Assembly (NCBI GenBank): GCA_019636375.1
Contig: JAHBXS010000002.1
Span: 1,081,621-1,145,620, forward strand
Reading direction: 5' to 3'
DNA length: 64,000 bases
Source of the DNA: Pirellulaceae bacterium
GTDB taxonomy: Bacteria > Planctomycetota > Planctomycetia > Pirellulales > Pirellulaceae
Below the pieces are notes generated by a model. It did not search any database. It saw only the letters and a list, made by a program, of their open reading frames with translations, and was not told the DNA's origin. Below, one piece after another: positions 1-10,800 of this stretch; positions within the stretch are counted from its first letter, which is position 1, and every line of letters starts with the position of its first letter. Position numbers and translations under genes: made by a program.

Positions 1-198
1 TTCGTATTTGGTTCCTAATTTGAATGAAACAGCTTTCGCGATTTACTTTGCACCGAGACTTGTTAACGACCGTTTATTAACTTGAACCGGCAATCTAACC
101 AATGATGGCTTACGAGTTTTGGGGTCGCGGTTATCCTTTTTGAGCCTTTTTCGCCATCTCCCAATTGGGGACAACCAACCAGTTCAAGGAAGCCGAAA

Positions 199-390
199 AT
201 GAACATCCGCAACACAACAACTGAAACCCATGCGAACTTGACTTGCGACCGTCGAATCGAGCTAGAACCAGGGCACGATCTCAATGCGTTTGAGACGTGG
301 CTTGAGCAGCAACTGTTGGAACTTGAGGAACGATTCGCCGCTGACGTCACCCCAGACTCACTCCGCCGCTCACTGCGCCAAGGCCGGTAA
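199..390 (+). CDS. small hypothetical protein (63 aa)
   Basis: A short reading frame starts at ATG about 8 bases after a GGAAG Shine-Dalgarno-like stretch. The product is acidic and Glu/Leu-rich in its second half (residues 30-47, ETWLEQQLLELEERF), which suggests an amphipathic helix, and ends in a basic tail. It has no signal peptide, no membrane segment and no recognised domain. The RBS and the helix-like composition make it a plausible real gene, but no family is recognised and a chance frame cannot be excluded. Confidence 0.45.
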   Translation: MNIRNTTTETHANLTCDRRIELEPGHDLNAFETWLEQQLLELEERFAADVTPDSLRRSLRQGR

Positions 391-733
391 AAATCGGGCA
401 TACCGACAAAATTTCTCACCTTGGTCACATAAACCTGACCACGCCAATCTTTCGCTCGAAATCTCGTCTAGCTCCAGCCTGATGCCCACCTTTGGATCGC
501 CAAGGGTCATTCCTATTGCCAAAAAAAGAACCCAATACGTCGCCTGATTTGTTGACCTCTGCGGCACCGACTTCCTTTTGCAGTTGCTGCGTTGAATTTA
601 CAAATATCGACTCTTGACGGAAATTTGCTAGCCTTCCACGATTCTTACCGCCATTTTCTTATTAGTGCTCAGCATTTGAGCGAATCACAAACTTATTGAG
701 CGAATCACAAAACTCATAGTCAGGAGAAGAACC
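391..733. other. intergenic region upstream of the secreted protein gene
   Basis: No convincing gene is seen here. The only visible structure is a pair of 16-base direct repeats close to the next start codon, listed separately. The stretch probably holds the promoter of the gene at 734, but no clear -35/-10 pair is picked out. Confidence 0.4.
676..711. promoter_or_regulatory. two 16-bp direct repeats, possible operator
   Basis: The sequence TTGAGCGAATCACAAA occurs twice, at 676-691 and 696-711. The copies are 20 bases apart start to start, about two helical turns. They lie just before an AGGAG ribosome site (near 722) and the ATG at 734. The spacing fits a dimeric or tandem regulator site, but it could also be a simple local duplication. 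Confidence 0.3.
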
Positions 734-1549
734 ATGAAAAAAATGATGTGTTGGATGGCAGTCACTGCGGCGGTGATGGGAGCGATGATGATCGATACTT
801 CAACGGCACGGGCCGACTTTTGGAGCAAATTGCGTGATAAAGTCATTCCAAAGCCGAGATTGCCAGACTTGCCCCCGATGCAAACGGTCAAGTTTCGCAA
901 CCTTACCCCGAACAAGGTAAGCTATGTCATCGCCCACGGAAACACCGTCATCGGATGGTATCACTTGAATGGTGGCGAGGAACGAGAACTAACCCTTAGT
1001 AAGGGAGATTATTACCTGCATGCCGTCGATGGGGCTGGGCAGCTTATTCGTTTTCCTCGTCCAACCAGCAGCATTCCATTGCACCAAGGGAAATTCAATT
1101 TGGTTTATCAGCCCGATGGCACCTTTCGAGCGAACGTGGATGACCAACAACGGGGAACATACGCCCGGCAGTTTCTCAGTCAACTGGGATTCCATGAAAA
1201 AACATTTTTTGAATTTCCCGAGAACGGGAACATCAATTTCACTCACTCCGCACCGTCCCCTCCGCCTATTCCACCAATAGCACTGGGACGGCCTACCTTC
1301 GAGATGCAACTCCCGAACGCGGCAGGCAAAACAACGGTTCAGCACCAACCAAATGGAACTTGGGAAGTGAAAGAACGGGATGTGCAAATGACTTTTCGCG
1401 AGGTGTTCAATGCCAATGGCGTATTGCGACTGTCCCTGCAATTGAATGGACAAACGGCATTGATCGAAATCCGTGGCAACCAGCTCTACGCTGCGACGGG
1501 AAACAGCGAGTGGGTATTCGCCGGGACGGGAATATGGCGCAATCTGTAA
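734..1549 (+). CDS. secreted hypothetical protein (271 aa)
   Basis: The start ATG follows an AGGAG site. Residues 1-27 form a signal peptide (MKK, hydrophobic Ala/Met core, cleavage after TARA). The mature protein starts with a Lys/Pro-rich stretch, then a beta-rich segment (about residues 50-130: VKFRNLTPNKVSYVIAHG), a Pro-rich linker near 173-183 (PSPPPIPPIALG) and a second beta-rich half. The probable location is the periplasm or cell surface. No enzyme motif or named family is recognised. A strong hairpin terminator lies about 45 bases downstream, so the gene looks monocistronic. Confidence 0.75.
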   Translation: MKKMMCWMAVTAAVMGAMMIDTSTARADFWSKLRDKVIPKPRLPDLPPMQTVKFRNLTPNKVSYVIAHGNTVIGWYHLNGGEERELTLSKGDYYLHAVDGAGQLIRFPRPTSSIPLHQGKFNLVYQPDGTFRANVDDQQRGTYARQFLSQLGFHEKTFFEFPENGNINFTHSAPSPPPIPPIALGRPTFEMQLPNAAGKTTVQHQPNGTWEVKERDVQMTFREVFNANGVLRLSLQLNGQTALIEIRGNQLYAATGNSEWVFAGTGIWRNL

Positions 1550-1593
1550 ACTTTTCCGGCGAGTGCTCGCCAACACCCGCATCAGGCGAGCTA

Positions 1594-1632
1594 ACGACCC
1601 AGCCGAAGACTTTTAGCCTTCGGCTGGGTCGT
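1594..1632 (+). terminator. hairpin terminator after the 271-aa secreted protein gene
   Basis: A perfect 15-bp inverted repeat (ACGACCCAGCCGAAG at 1594-1608, its complement at 1618-1632) encloses a 9-base loop. It is followed by GCCGCTTTTA, a short T run. The position just downstream of the stop codon at 1549 fits an intrinsic terminator. Confidence 0.75.
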
Positions 1633-1859
1633 GCCGCTTTTACACTTCGGCAATCGAACGATTGCCAAATGCCTAGATTCCGAACCAGACTGTCCCTAGC
1701 ATTCCTGGCAACAGGGCAATCAAGACCGTTGATCCTGAGACAATGATTCCATAGTTCTTTCCTGCATACTTTCACATACGGTCGTTGACCGACGTAAGGC
1801 TTGAGAAGCCAGGCTCGCTTCGCCGTTAGCCAATTGGTTAAGTTAAAAAAGCAAGGACA

Positions 1860-1961
1860 AACTTGTTGAAGAAATTCTTGCAGCTCCAATCGGCGATTTT
1901 TTTGCGAAGCAGCCTCAAACTCATCTGTCAACCAGTCAAGAGTCATTTCGCCGCGGTTCAC
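1860..1961 (-). pseudogene. N-terminal remnant of a fourth Ser/Thr kinase
   Basis: From a GTG at 1961, or the ATG at 1946, the first ~34 residues (MTLDWLTDEFEAASQ, then RRLELQEFLQQV) match the conserved N-terminus of the three kinases upstream (DRLADDFEAAWQ, then RPDLRTFLRQVEP). Similarity stops after the LQQV motif. The frame then runs on into unrelated sequence with no kinase motifs. The GTG overlaps the stop of the preceding kinase tail by 4 bases (GTGA), the same arrangement as between the intact array members. It is the decayed start of a further tandem copy. Confidence 0.7.
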
Positions 1962-2114
1962 TGCCGCTCCTCTAGTTTCTGCTTGTCTCCGGCATGACCC
2001 CCAACGTCTCGCGGATACTCCTCGCGAAGGCTGCGGTACTTTTCAGCTTCCTCGGGATTTTCCAATATCCTGTAAAGTTGAATCAGTCGGCCGAGGGCTC
2101 CTGGAATACGGTTA
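1958..2114 (-). pseudogene. C-terminal remnant of the IS-interrupted kinase
   Basis: Read on the minus strand from the IS edge, this encodes about 52 residues (NRIPGALGRLIQLYRILE, then EAEKYRSLREEYPRD) and ends at TGA 1960-1958. It aligns with the last ~50 residues of the two intact kinases (RIPESLDRLIELYAIM, YRKLRAEYAKD). It therefore represents the tail of a kinase whose middle has been lost. The IS element lies between it and the kinase-domain fragment at 3607-4821. Confidence 0.8.
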
Positions 2115-3398
2115 ACAGCCCGTTGAACAAAGGCGGTTTTTGAAAATCCAATTCACGAGGAGTTGGCAGGGGAAAATGTTTTTCGCAGGTCTAGTTTTCA
2201 TGCCATAAGACATCAGCGGACGTCTCATGGTCGGAAATAGCCTTTCTATAAGCCATAAGGCCACGAAAATGGCGAGCGCGCCCGCCAACTTCATCCCTTG
2301 AAGGCTTTTGGCCGTCCCGATTCCAAATAACTGACGTAAGATCACCCCCAGATTGTAGGCAGCTGTCAAAATGAAGTACCGTTTTTGGTTCTTCTCAAGA
2401 CCTCGCAGTCGGGTTCGCCTGCCGCCACCGGTCTCCAGCGTATGGGCGAAGGTACGTTCGACCTTCTCGCTGCGAGCACGCTGGAGCTTTCGACCCTTGA
2501 GTCCCTTGGTTCGCTTGCGATTGTTGAGTATGGCTCGGCGTTCTTCCTCAGTTCGATCTCGTAAATTGCGACGGCGTCCCTTCGGCTGTTGCGGCTCGGG
2601 GATATACGTCTTGTAATCGGTGTGCTCCGCCAGCGCCGTTAATGTCTGCGTCGAATGATAGCCCTTATCAGCAGTGACCTCTTTAATTGCTTCGCTCAAA
2701 CCCGCGTTTTCCAAATGAAGTTGGGCCGCGTGAAGGCTGTCTTCGATCGTCGCCACGTCCGCTGTGGTTGCTGGTTTGATTTGAGCGCCGACGATCAAGT
2801 TCGACTCGGTGTCGACCACATTTTCTGCCTTATAAGCGAAATGCGTCGTGCCGTCCTTCATCTTGGTGATTTCGGCATTGGGGTCGACCGAACTGTGCCA
2901 GTCTTCGTTGGAAACTTTCTTACCCTCTCGCTTCTTATCAAAGCGTCGCAACTCCTCTTCCGTCGGCCGAGCGTCGGGGCCGACCACACCTTCGGCTCGC
3001 ATCAATCCAATCACGTAGTCCCGCCAGTCTTCACCCGTCTCTCGCCGCACGATGCTTTTCATCGCAGCGTCCGCTTCCAGGGTCGTCGAATCAATGGCGA
3101 CTGTTTTGCCTCGAATCAATTTCTTGCTGACGGCAACTCGTAAAACCCACTCGAATACTTTTTCGTGAACACTCTGAGGCAAACGCTCGCGGATGTGGGT
3201 CATCGACGAGTGATCGGGGGTCGATTCAGTCAAAATGATTCCTAAGAACTGGCGGAGGGAAAGGCTGTCTGCACACCGCCAGGGGATGCCTCGTTGAGTC
3301 TGAATGCCTTCGAAGTAGCCGACGAGCAGCATGCGGAAGTAAACGCCGGGCGGGATGCCGGGGCGTCCGCGACCTGGGCTATAATAAGGAGCGCTCAA
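2112..3398 (-). CDS. IS1182-like DDE transposase, probably 5'-frameshifted
   Basis: The product has the DUF772-like N-terminal region (YFRMLLVGYFEGIQTQRGI) and DDE/RNase H-like core segments (AIDSTTLEADAAM, ADKGYH, and RTFAHTLETGG, which holds the E-motif region). The start at 3398 is a TTG. Typical N-terminal transposase sequence (SELFVTTDTLPTSDGH, FDRWIEDL) continues upstream in frame to a stop at about 3549, with no usable start codon. An ATG at 3559 with a plausible leader (MKDKSALP) is in another frame. A 1-2 nt indel near 3525-3545 therefore probably inactivates the gene. The stop codon lies in the left inverted repeat. Confidence 0.7.
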   Translation of the reverse strand: MSAPYYSPGRGRPGIPPGVYFRMLLVGYFEGIQTQRGIPWRCADSLSLRQFLGIILTESTPDHSSMTHIRERLPQSVHEKVFEWVLRVAVSKKLIRGKTVAIDSTTLEADAAMKSIVRRETGEDWRDYVIGLMRAEGVVGPDARPTEEELRRFDKKREGKKVSNEDWHSSVDPNAEITKMKDGTTHFAYKAENVVDTESNLIVGAQIKPATTADVATIEDSLHAAQLHLENAGLSEAIKEVTADKGYHSTQTLTALAEHTDYKTYIPEPQQPKGRRRNLRDRTEEERRAILNNRKRTKGLKGRKLQRARSEKVERTFAHTLETGGGRRTRLRGLEKNQKRYFILTAAYNLGVILRQLFGIGTAKSLQGMKLAGALAIFVALWLIERLFPTMRRPLMSYGMKTRPAKNIFPCQLLVNWIFKNRLCSTGC

Positions 3399-3620
3399 AT
3401 CCTCAATCCAGCGATCAAAGCCTTCGTCAGCGAGAAGTTGATTAAGTTTGGTGTAGAAAACGTGGCCGTCAGAAGTGGGAAGCGTGTCCGTTGTGACAAA
3501 TAGTTCTGATTGCCGGGATTGTTTTTGACGTTCAAGGGCAATGCCGATTTATCCTTCATGCTGAATGACTGCCTTGGGGATTAGGATAGCGCATTTGGGG
3601 ACTTTTTCAACTGGCTGTTA
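2113..3620 (-). mobile_element. IS1182/IS5-superfamily insertion sequence with imperfect terminal inverted repeats
   Basis: The left end (2113: TAACAGCCCGTTGAACAA) and the reverse complement of the right end (3620: TAACAGCCAGTTGAAAAA) match at 16 of 18 positions. The element is about 1.5 kb and carries one transposase gene reading leftwards. It splits a Ser/Thr kinase: kinase-domain codons end at ATGAAAGCCCTA on the right flank, while C-terminal tail codons resume on the left. The ~1300 codons that should separate these points are absent, so a deletion accompanied or followed the insertion. Short flanks (TTAA left, TTAG right) do not prove a target duplication. Confidence 0.75.
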
Positions 3621-4821
3621 GGGCTTTCATCACGATCCAATCGAGATCACCAAGCAAAACGCGTTTCAGTCGTACACTGTCGGTTTGACGCTTGCCCGTG
3701 ATCGTCGAAACTTGCTCATCCGTGCTACTAGATAGCTTTCTGCTCGGTTTGACTCGTTCCTTCTCGCGAATGAACTCCAGCACGGCGTGCTGGGCCTGCC
3801 CCCTGATCGAGGAATCGTCCAGCGGTGTGCTGCCGGTTAGTAGTTCATACAAAATCACGCCTAAAGCATTGATATCGGCTCGTGTGTCGATGTCAAGATT
3901 TTCCAAACCTGCTTGCTCGGGCGACATGTATTTGAGTGTCCCCAGTAACTGACCGAGGGCCGTGACGTCAGGATCGTCTGTCAACCGCTCAGCCGATTCC
4001 ATCGCCTTGGCCAATCCAAAATCGATCACTTTGGGGACGGGCCTGCCATCGATTTCGCCAACGATAATATTACCGGGTTTCAAATCACGATGGACGATCC
4101 CTTTTTGGTGGGCATGCTGAACGCCCGCACAAATGTCGATGAACAGTTCCAGGCGTTGGTTTATCGTCAGCCGATGTTCATCACAGAATTTCGTCAACGG
4201 TGCCCCCACGACAAGTTCCATGACATAGAAAGGCTGGGCGTCTTCTGTCACTCCGGCATCGAGAATTTTGGCGATGTTGGGGTGATCCATGAGAGCCAAA
4301 GCCTGTCGCTCTGCCTCGAATCGAGCGATATACTGCCGCGCGTTTTTACCGGCCTGTATCAGCTTGATCGCCACCCGTCGCTTGACCGGTTCGTACTGTT
4401 CGGCCATCCAGACCTCGCCCATTCCTCCAGCGCCCAATCGTTGGACCAAGCGGTAGGGGCCGACTTGCTGGTTTTTTATTGGGTCGGTATTTGTTCTGCC
4501 CTTTTGTTCCCGGCCATCACCCGCGAATGCGGCTAACTTGTCTGAGATATTGGAGCCGGTCCCCTCGGAACGATTTCGCAGCACGCTCTCGGCAAGAATC
4601 ACAAATACTGAGCCCAACTCCTGCCACAGCCCCGATTCGATGGTTTCCCCGGCACGAAGTCGGTACTCAATGTCTATCGGAATTAGGAGTCGAGCTAGAG
4701 CCTGCTTTGACGCTGGTTCAACTTGGTTCAAATACCGCATCATTTCCGGCCGCTCGCCGCTTTGCCAAGCAACCTCAAACTCATCTGCTAAACGGTCGAT
4801 AATCAGTTCGTCGTGGCTCAT
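3607..4821 (-). pseudogene. Ser/Thr protein kinase, truncated by IS insertion (404 aa left)
   Basis: The fragment holds the array's N-terminal helical module (residues 1-60) and a complete-looking Hanks-type kinase domain from about residue 121: glycine loop LGAGGMGEV, AIKLI lysine, HRDLKPGN catalytic loop, DFGLAK, MSPEQ. It ends after DWIVMKAL with three IS-encoded residues and a stop. The transmembrane helix, WD40 and TPR parts of its relatives are missing. The start ATG overlaps the stop of the 2603-aa kinase by 4 bases (ATGA), suggesting translational coupling. A soluble kinase domain could still be made, so activity is not ruled out. Confidence 0.8.
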
Positions 4822-7800
4822 TGTTTTTCCTCGCGGTTCTGTTTGTCTTCGGCATCATCGTCTCCCGTATCCTTGGCGTACTCCGCCCGAAGTTTGCGGT
4901 ACTTTTCAGTTTCCTCGGGAACTTTCATTATCGCGTACAGTTCAATTAGTCGGTCGAGCGATTCTGGAATACGGTTAGCCGCCTGCGGAGGAACCGTCGA
5001 TTCACGTTCTTTCATCCCCTCGTAGCCAGACACCAACAGCGGCTCGGCTTCGTCCAGCAGGCGGGAGCGGTCATTCGTATTCTCGGTCGTTTTAGCAAGA
5101 CCTAGCAACCCTCCTCCCAGTAACGAGCGGGCATTGAAGGTGTTCCAAGCGTCGGGAGCTTTTGCGTCACGAATTCTCACAGCTTCTCTCAACAAATCGA
5201 CGGCCTCTTGAATAGATGCCAGTTCCAAGTACTGATCTGCGGTACTCACCAAGGCTGCTGCCAACTCTAAGGACTCTTCCTGATGCTCGGCGCGAGCACT
5301 CTTCACAGTCTCCTGTAACAGGATCAGGCACTCATCCCGTCGGTTGGCTTTGAGGTAGGCATCGGCCAACGCGTTGCGAATCCAGGTATACCTGGACTTC
5401 CCGCCGCTTGATTCATACGCCTCCTCAAGCAGCGGAGTCGCCTCCTCGACTCGTCCCGCGTCCTTGTAGTTCACTCCCAGGTTGGCGATGGTCATCGGAT
5501 CGATTTGCTCTCTACCGAACGTGGTTTCGTTCCACTGCAGTATCTGCTCAAAAAGTGGAATTGAGCGGTGGAGTTGTCGGGCTTTCCAGTATTCTACACC
5601 TAGAGTTCCCATGGCGTCGATTGTTAAAGCATGGTCGGGGCCAAGGTGGACTTTCCGCAATTCCAGTGTCTGTTCATACAGCGTTATAGCTTTATCAAGT
5701 TGTCCGGCATCGCGAAAGCCGGTTGCAAGATCATACATGCTGTCAATCGTATCGCGGTGGTTGGGGCCAAGTTTGGCAGTCAACAACTCAAGCTTTTCCC
5801 CCAACAACGGCAGGGCCTTGTTCGGCTTATCGGTATCGCGATAGCTACGGACAATTTGATTCATGCTCTCAATAGTATCTTCGTGGCTGGGGCCGAGTTT
5901 GGATCTCAGCGACTCCAGTTTTTGCTCTAACAGCGGCAAAGTCTTTTCAAATTGTTTGGCATGACGATAGCGATCAACCAGACAATCCAGGGTTCTTAAG
6001 GTGTCAGGATGGTCTGGCCCTAGATTGGCTTTTCTCAATTCGAACGTTTGTTCCAGCAGCGGCAACACCACCTCCAATTGCCCCACAACCTGATACATCC
6101 CGGCCAGATCATGCATGCTGGCGAGTGTTTCGGCATTATCGGGGCCGAGCTTGTTTCGCCTTAGTTCCAGTACCTGTTCAGCCACTGGCAATGCCTCTTT
6201 CGCGAAACTCAAACACTCTTCGTCGTTACTGAACATTTCGTGTTTCATTGCCTCGACTAATTGAGCGACGAAATCCCCCGCTTCGCCATGATTGCCAAGC
6301 TCAAAATGGCTCATCGCAATCACGGCGAGGTCGACGGGGTGAGGGCAGGGATAGCCCTCTTCGTCGGGACTCAATTCGACCGATCGACCACTGGCCTCGA
6401 TCGCCGCTTGCCAGTTTCCGAGCCGATATTCCGCAACACCCAGTGTGTTCACGTAAATTCCAAAGGGACACAACTCGACCAGAGTCCCAAATTCGGCCAG
6501 CTTCTCCGGATCGAGTGGATCGGATGACTCATTGTTGAACACCTGCGTCCAAATTTGTTGATTCAGTTGTTGAATGGTTTTACGCTGAGCATCCGTCAAC
6601 TTTGGCACATTGACACCCGAATCTGCCCGGACGCTTCCGTCAAAAAGCATGTCAACTTCCTGCGCAAAGCTCAAACAATCTTCATCCTCCCTGAACCGTC
6701 TCATTTTCATCGCTTTCTCAAAATGCTGGCGATACTTTTGAGCCTGCTCCGTGTTTCCAAGCTTGAAGTGGCTCATCGCGGTCACGGCAAGTTCAATAGG
6801 ATGAACCATGTATAAAGTGAAATACTCAGAATAGGCCCCTATTTCAGAAGACTCTGAAAGTTTTAAGAATTGGGCAGCGATCGCAGCTTCAAAGTTCTCT
6901 AACCGATACTCGGCAACATTGATTGTTGGGTGCACATCGCTGGTACGAGTTCCACCACCTTCTAAAACCGTCCGCAACTTTTCGATCGGTTCCCGATTTA
7001 GCGTTGCCGGCGAAAATGGGGCTTTGACGTTGGGCCAAATTTTCTCCACAAGAACCCGTCGGTCAGAAAATCTTTGATTCCGATCCAACTCGTCGAACTC
7101 GGCTTTGGAGAGGGGAACACTCCGTGGGATAGAGATTATTCTCTGTACGATCGGAGGTAGACATTTCGAATCATCGGTAATGTCTCGCTGCCAATGTCGA
7201 TACGCAGCGTAGACCTTATCCCAGTCCTCAACATTGTCGGGGTCTGATGCCAGAATCATGGCCTGATGAAATAACCTTGCGTACCGGTCAATACTCTTCG
7301 ATGCCAACTCGGACTGTTCCACATGCCAATTGACATTCGACTGGTTACTTCGGGCAATGACAGCCCGCATCGCATTCAATCCCGATGTCCTGTCGAATAG
7401 AAACGACTTTTCATCAATCGGCATGAAATTGCCATTACGAATTTCATATCCCTTTGAAGACTGGATGAATTCCCAGTTCCCATCAATGGAGCGCTGATCA
7501 GGTTGAATTAGTATGGCACCATCCTGTGGATGAAATGCGACCCAGCCGGGTTTTTCTACGTTACCGCTCCAATACCATGTGGGGATAGCGAACTGACTCT
7601 GAGAGCGTCTGGCCAATTCCAAAGCAAAACTTCGTTGAGGTTTATCAAGCCAACTTTCAACAAGCAGTCCCTTGCCATCGTTCCGAAACTCAAGTCTACC
7701 AACCGTCCGGATATTCGTTACGAAATGCCCTTGGGGCATTCCTGTACGAAACTCCCATAAGCGAATCATGTTATCCGAGCCGGTGGTCGCGAGTAGCCTC

Positions 7801-10800
7801 CCGTCTGGTGAAAGGCACAGATGTCTGACCGCACCCAAATGATCCGTTGACCACTTGCGAACCTCCACGCCCGTCGAAATATCCATAACTCGAATGTCCG
7901 CGGCTTCCGCGAGTACGATCGTCTGATTGTCAGGTGAAAATCGCATGGTCGCGACACTTGTCACCTCGATTTGATGCAGCGACTCACCGGTCTCGCTGTT
8001 TATGAGAAGAATTGGAGAATCCTTGGCAGCCACCGCAATCAGCTGGCTATCCGGCGAGAAACATACTTTAGCGTTCTTGCCTTCCCAAATTCTCCTGTGG
8101 CGATCAACGTCCCACACTATGGTATCATTACCATCTCCATCTCTATTGTTATAGAAGAATCCACAAACCAGGGTTCCATCGGGAGAGAATTCCGCGTGTT
8201 GAATCCCGTCATAACTCAACTCCGATTCGCTGACTAACTTTCCTAGGTTGATATCCCAAATTTTCAGGCCAAGCGTTTTTGTGTAAAACGCCATTCGCCT
8301 TTCATCGGGTGAAAAATGGACAGAGATATACTCCTCAGCTTCAATGGCAAGCTTCAATAACTGCCGGCTAGCTATAATGTCCCAAAGGTAAGATTGGCCT
8401 AATGAATGTCCAACCATGTAGTTTCCGGAAGGGGAAAAATCGACACGACTAATTTCCAATCCCTCGCCGAGCGTCGCTACTGACTTGCCGGAGGAAACGT
8501 CCCAGATCGTGATGGGGGCATTTACGCCGAAAATGGCGACTCGGAGGCCATCTGGACTGAAACTGATTTTTGGCAAAATCGTTTGACTAATATCTATTTG
8601 TGCCAACTCTTCGTCAGATGCGATTCGCCACATCTTCGCAGTACCATTATCGGTGAGGCCGATCAGGTGCTGGTCGTCGGGAGATATCAGCAGCTGCGTA
8701 AATACTAGGTCGCTCAGTTCGGTATACTGGCGCAGTTGTTTTCCTGAATCAATATCCCACATTCGAACTGTGCCATCAGAACCGCTGCTGATGACGAAGT
8801 CGCCGTAGTTGGACAGGCAGATCGATTTAATCTCTCCGGAATGCCCATTCAATTCCCGCTCGGTCTTGCCCGTTGCCGGATCAGCAATGTGTATCGTTCC
8901 GTCGAGATCGTGAAAGACAAGCTTGTTGCGACTTGCCGCAAAATGCGGAACACGATATTGAGGTGAGTCCAGTTTTTGATAGGGCGGTTCTCTGCGACCC
9001 TCCCAGTGAATGACAATTCCTTTATTATTGACTGAGACGATCCGATCAGCATCCGGCCACGCCAAATCTGACACGTCGGATTCATGTCCTTGCCACTCCA
9101 ATAATTCTCGACCGTCTTTTGCATTCCAAAGCTTGAGTTTGCCACTCTTGTCCCCCGTTACGATTCGAGTGCCGTCGGGAGAAAAACAACTACACTTGAA
9201 TGAAGTTATGTCAGAGGGCAACTGGAAAGACTCGCCCGAATCAAGGTTGATTATTTGCACTAATCCGTCATCAGGAAGGTATTCGTTTGGCTTAATTAAT
9301 GTGAGTTGTTGCGTAGCTTCGCTGAATGAAAGCTCAATTGATCCGCCAATTGAAATATGGTTCAGGTGACGAGACTTTTTTGACAGGATTTCTCCAGTAT
9401 CCGCTTTGAGGACGAAAACATCGCGTGGTCCGCAGGCTGCGATCTTTGACCCGTATGAGCAAAAACAAATGTTGTGAGGTATTAGCTTTTCATCTACATA
9501 GAATCCGCCAGACTTTTCGCGGAAGAGTTCAGTCTGACGCTGTGTTGACAATACAAACTTGGCAATGACCGATTCATAGCGACCGTTTGGTGAAGCTTCA
9601 CGGCCAAATCCGGCTCCGGCGAGAGTCGTGTTATCGGGTGAAAAGCAAACCCGGAATCGTTCTGCCGCAAAATCCGCAATGTTCCAGGAAGCGACTTCGG
9701 TACCAGAATCCAGATTCCAAACCTTGACGGATTTTTTTTCTTCTGAAACCGTTGCGACCAGTTTGCCGTCTGCCGAACATTCGAAACTTTCAAATCGTTC
9801 TGAGTGTGGCTGCCAACGACGGATTTCGTTTCCTGTTTTGTAGTCAAACACTACGATCCACTCGAAATCACCTCGCTCGCTTGAATCGTGTCCAAACCCG
9901 CCCACTATTAGCGAAGACTTCGGCAAGAGTTTAAACGTCTTTCCCCAAAAGTGAGTGTTTTCTGATTCCACGAGTCGAGTCTGGGACATCAGACTGTTTG
10001 TCGTTATGTTCCAAATCTTGACATTCTTGTCGTTACCTGAAGTGGCGAGTCTTGTGCCGTCCGGTGAAAAGCAGACGTTCGTAATGTCCGACAAGTGCCC
10101 CGTAAGCGTCTGCTCAATATCACCTGTTACCAGGTTAGTGATTTGAACGGTCTTTTTGGAGTGGGTTGTCGCCATTCGCATTCCATCTGGAGAGAGGCAA
10201 AAATCGTGGACAATACCAGACTTGGATTCGTACTCCCTGATTAAAGTCCCGTCCTTTGCGTTCAATTGAGACACCTTGTCTCCGGATGACGCGTACCAGA
10301 ATTTTCCATCTGGTGAAAAATGGGCATCGTTATGGGCTGGAATTTCAAGGAGGTTCTTTCCCGTCGCGGTTTCGATGGTGTGCTCGTAACCGCCGATTAC
10401 GAACTGGGTTCCGTCTGGTGAAAATGAGATGGAGCGGCCGCTAATTTCCGGAACCTCAATCAACTTTTTCCAGGTCTTCGCGTCCCAGATAATGGTTCTT
10501 GGCATTTCCGCCTCTCGCTGCGCGTAACTTGGTTCGGAACAGGACACCAAAACAGAGTTGTCGGGCGAAAAGGCCAGAGACTTCGTGTCTCCGGAGACTC
10601 CATCCAGTTGCTTGACGACACTCCCTGACTCAACACTCAAAATGGTAATTGCATCGCTGCCGCCTGCGACCAGATGTCTTGAATCACTTGAGAAGACAAG
10701 ACATCGGCCATAGGATGAGCCGGTCGAATGAATTTGTTCCGAGCCATTCTTCAAATCCCAAACGATGATGGAACCATCGCTATGCGAGATTGCCAGTCGA

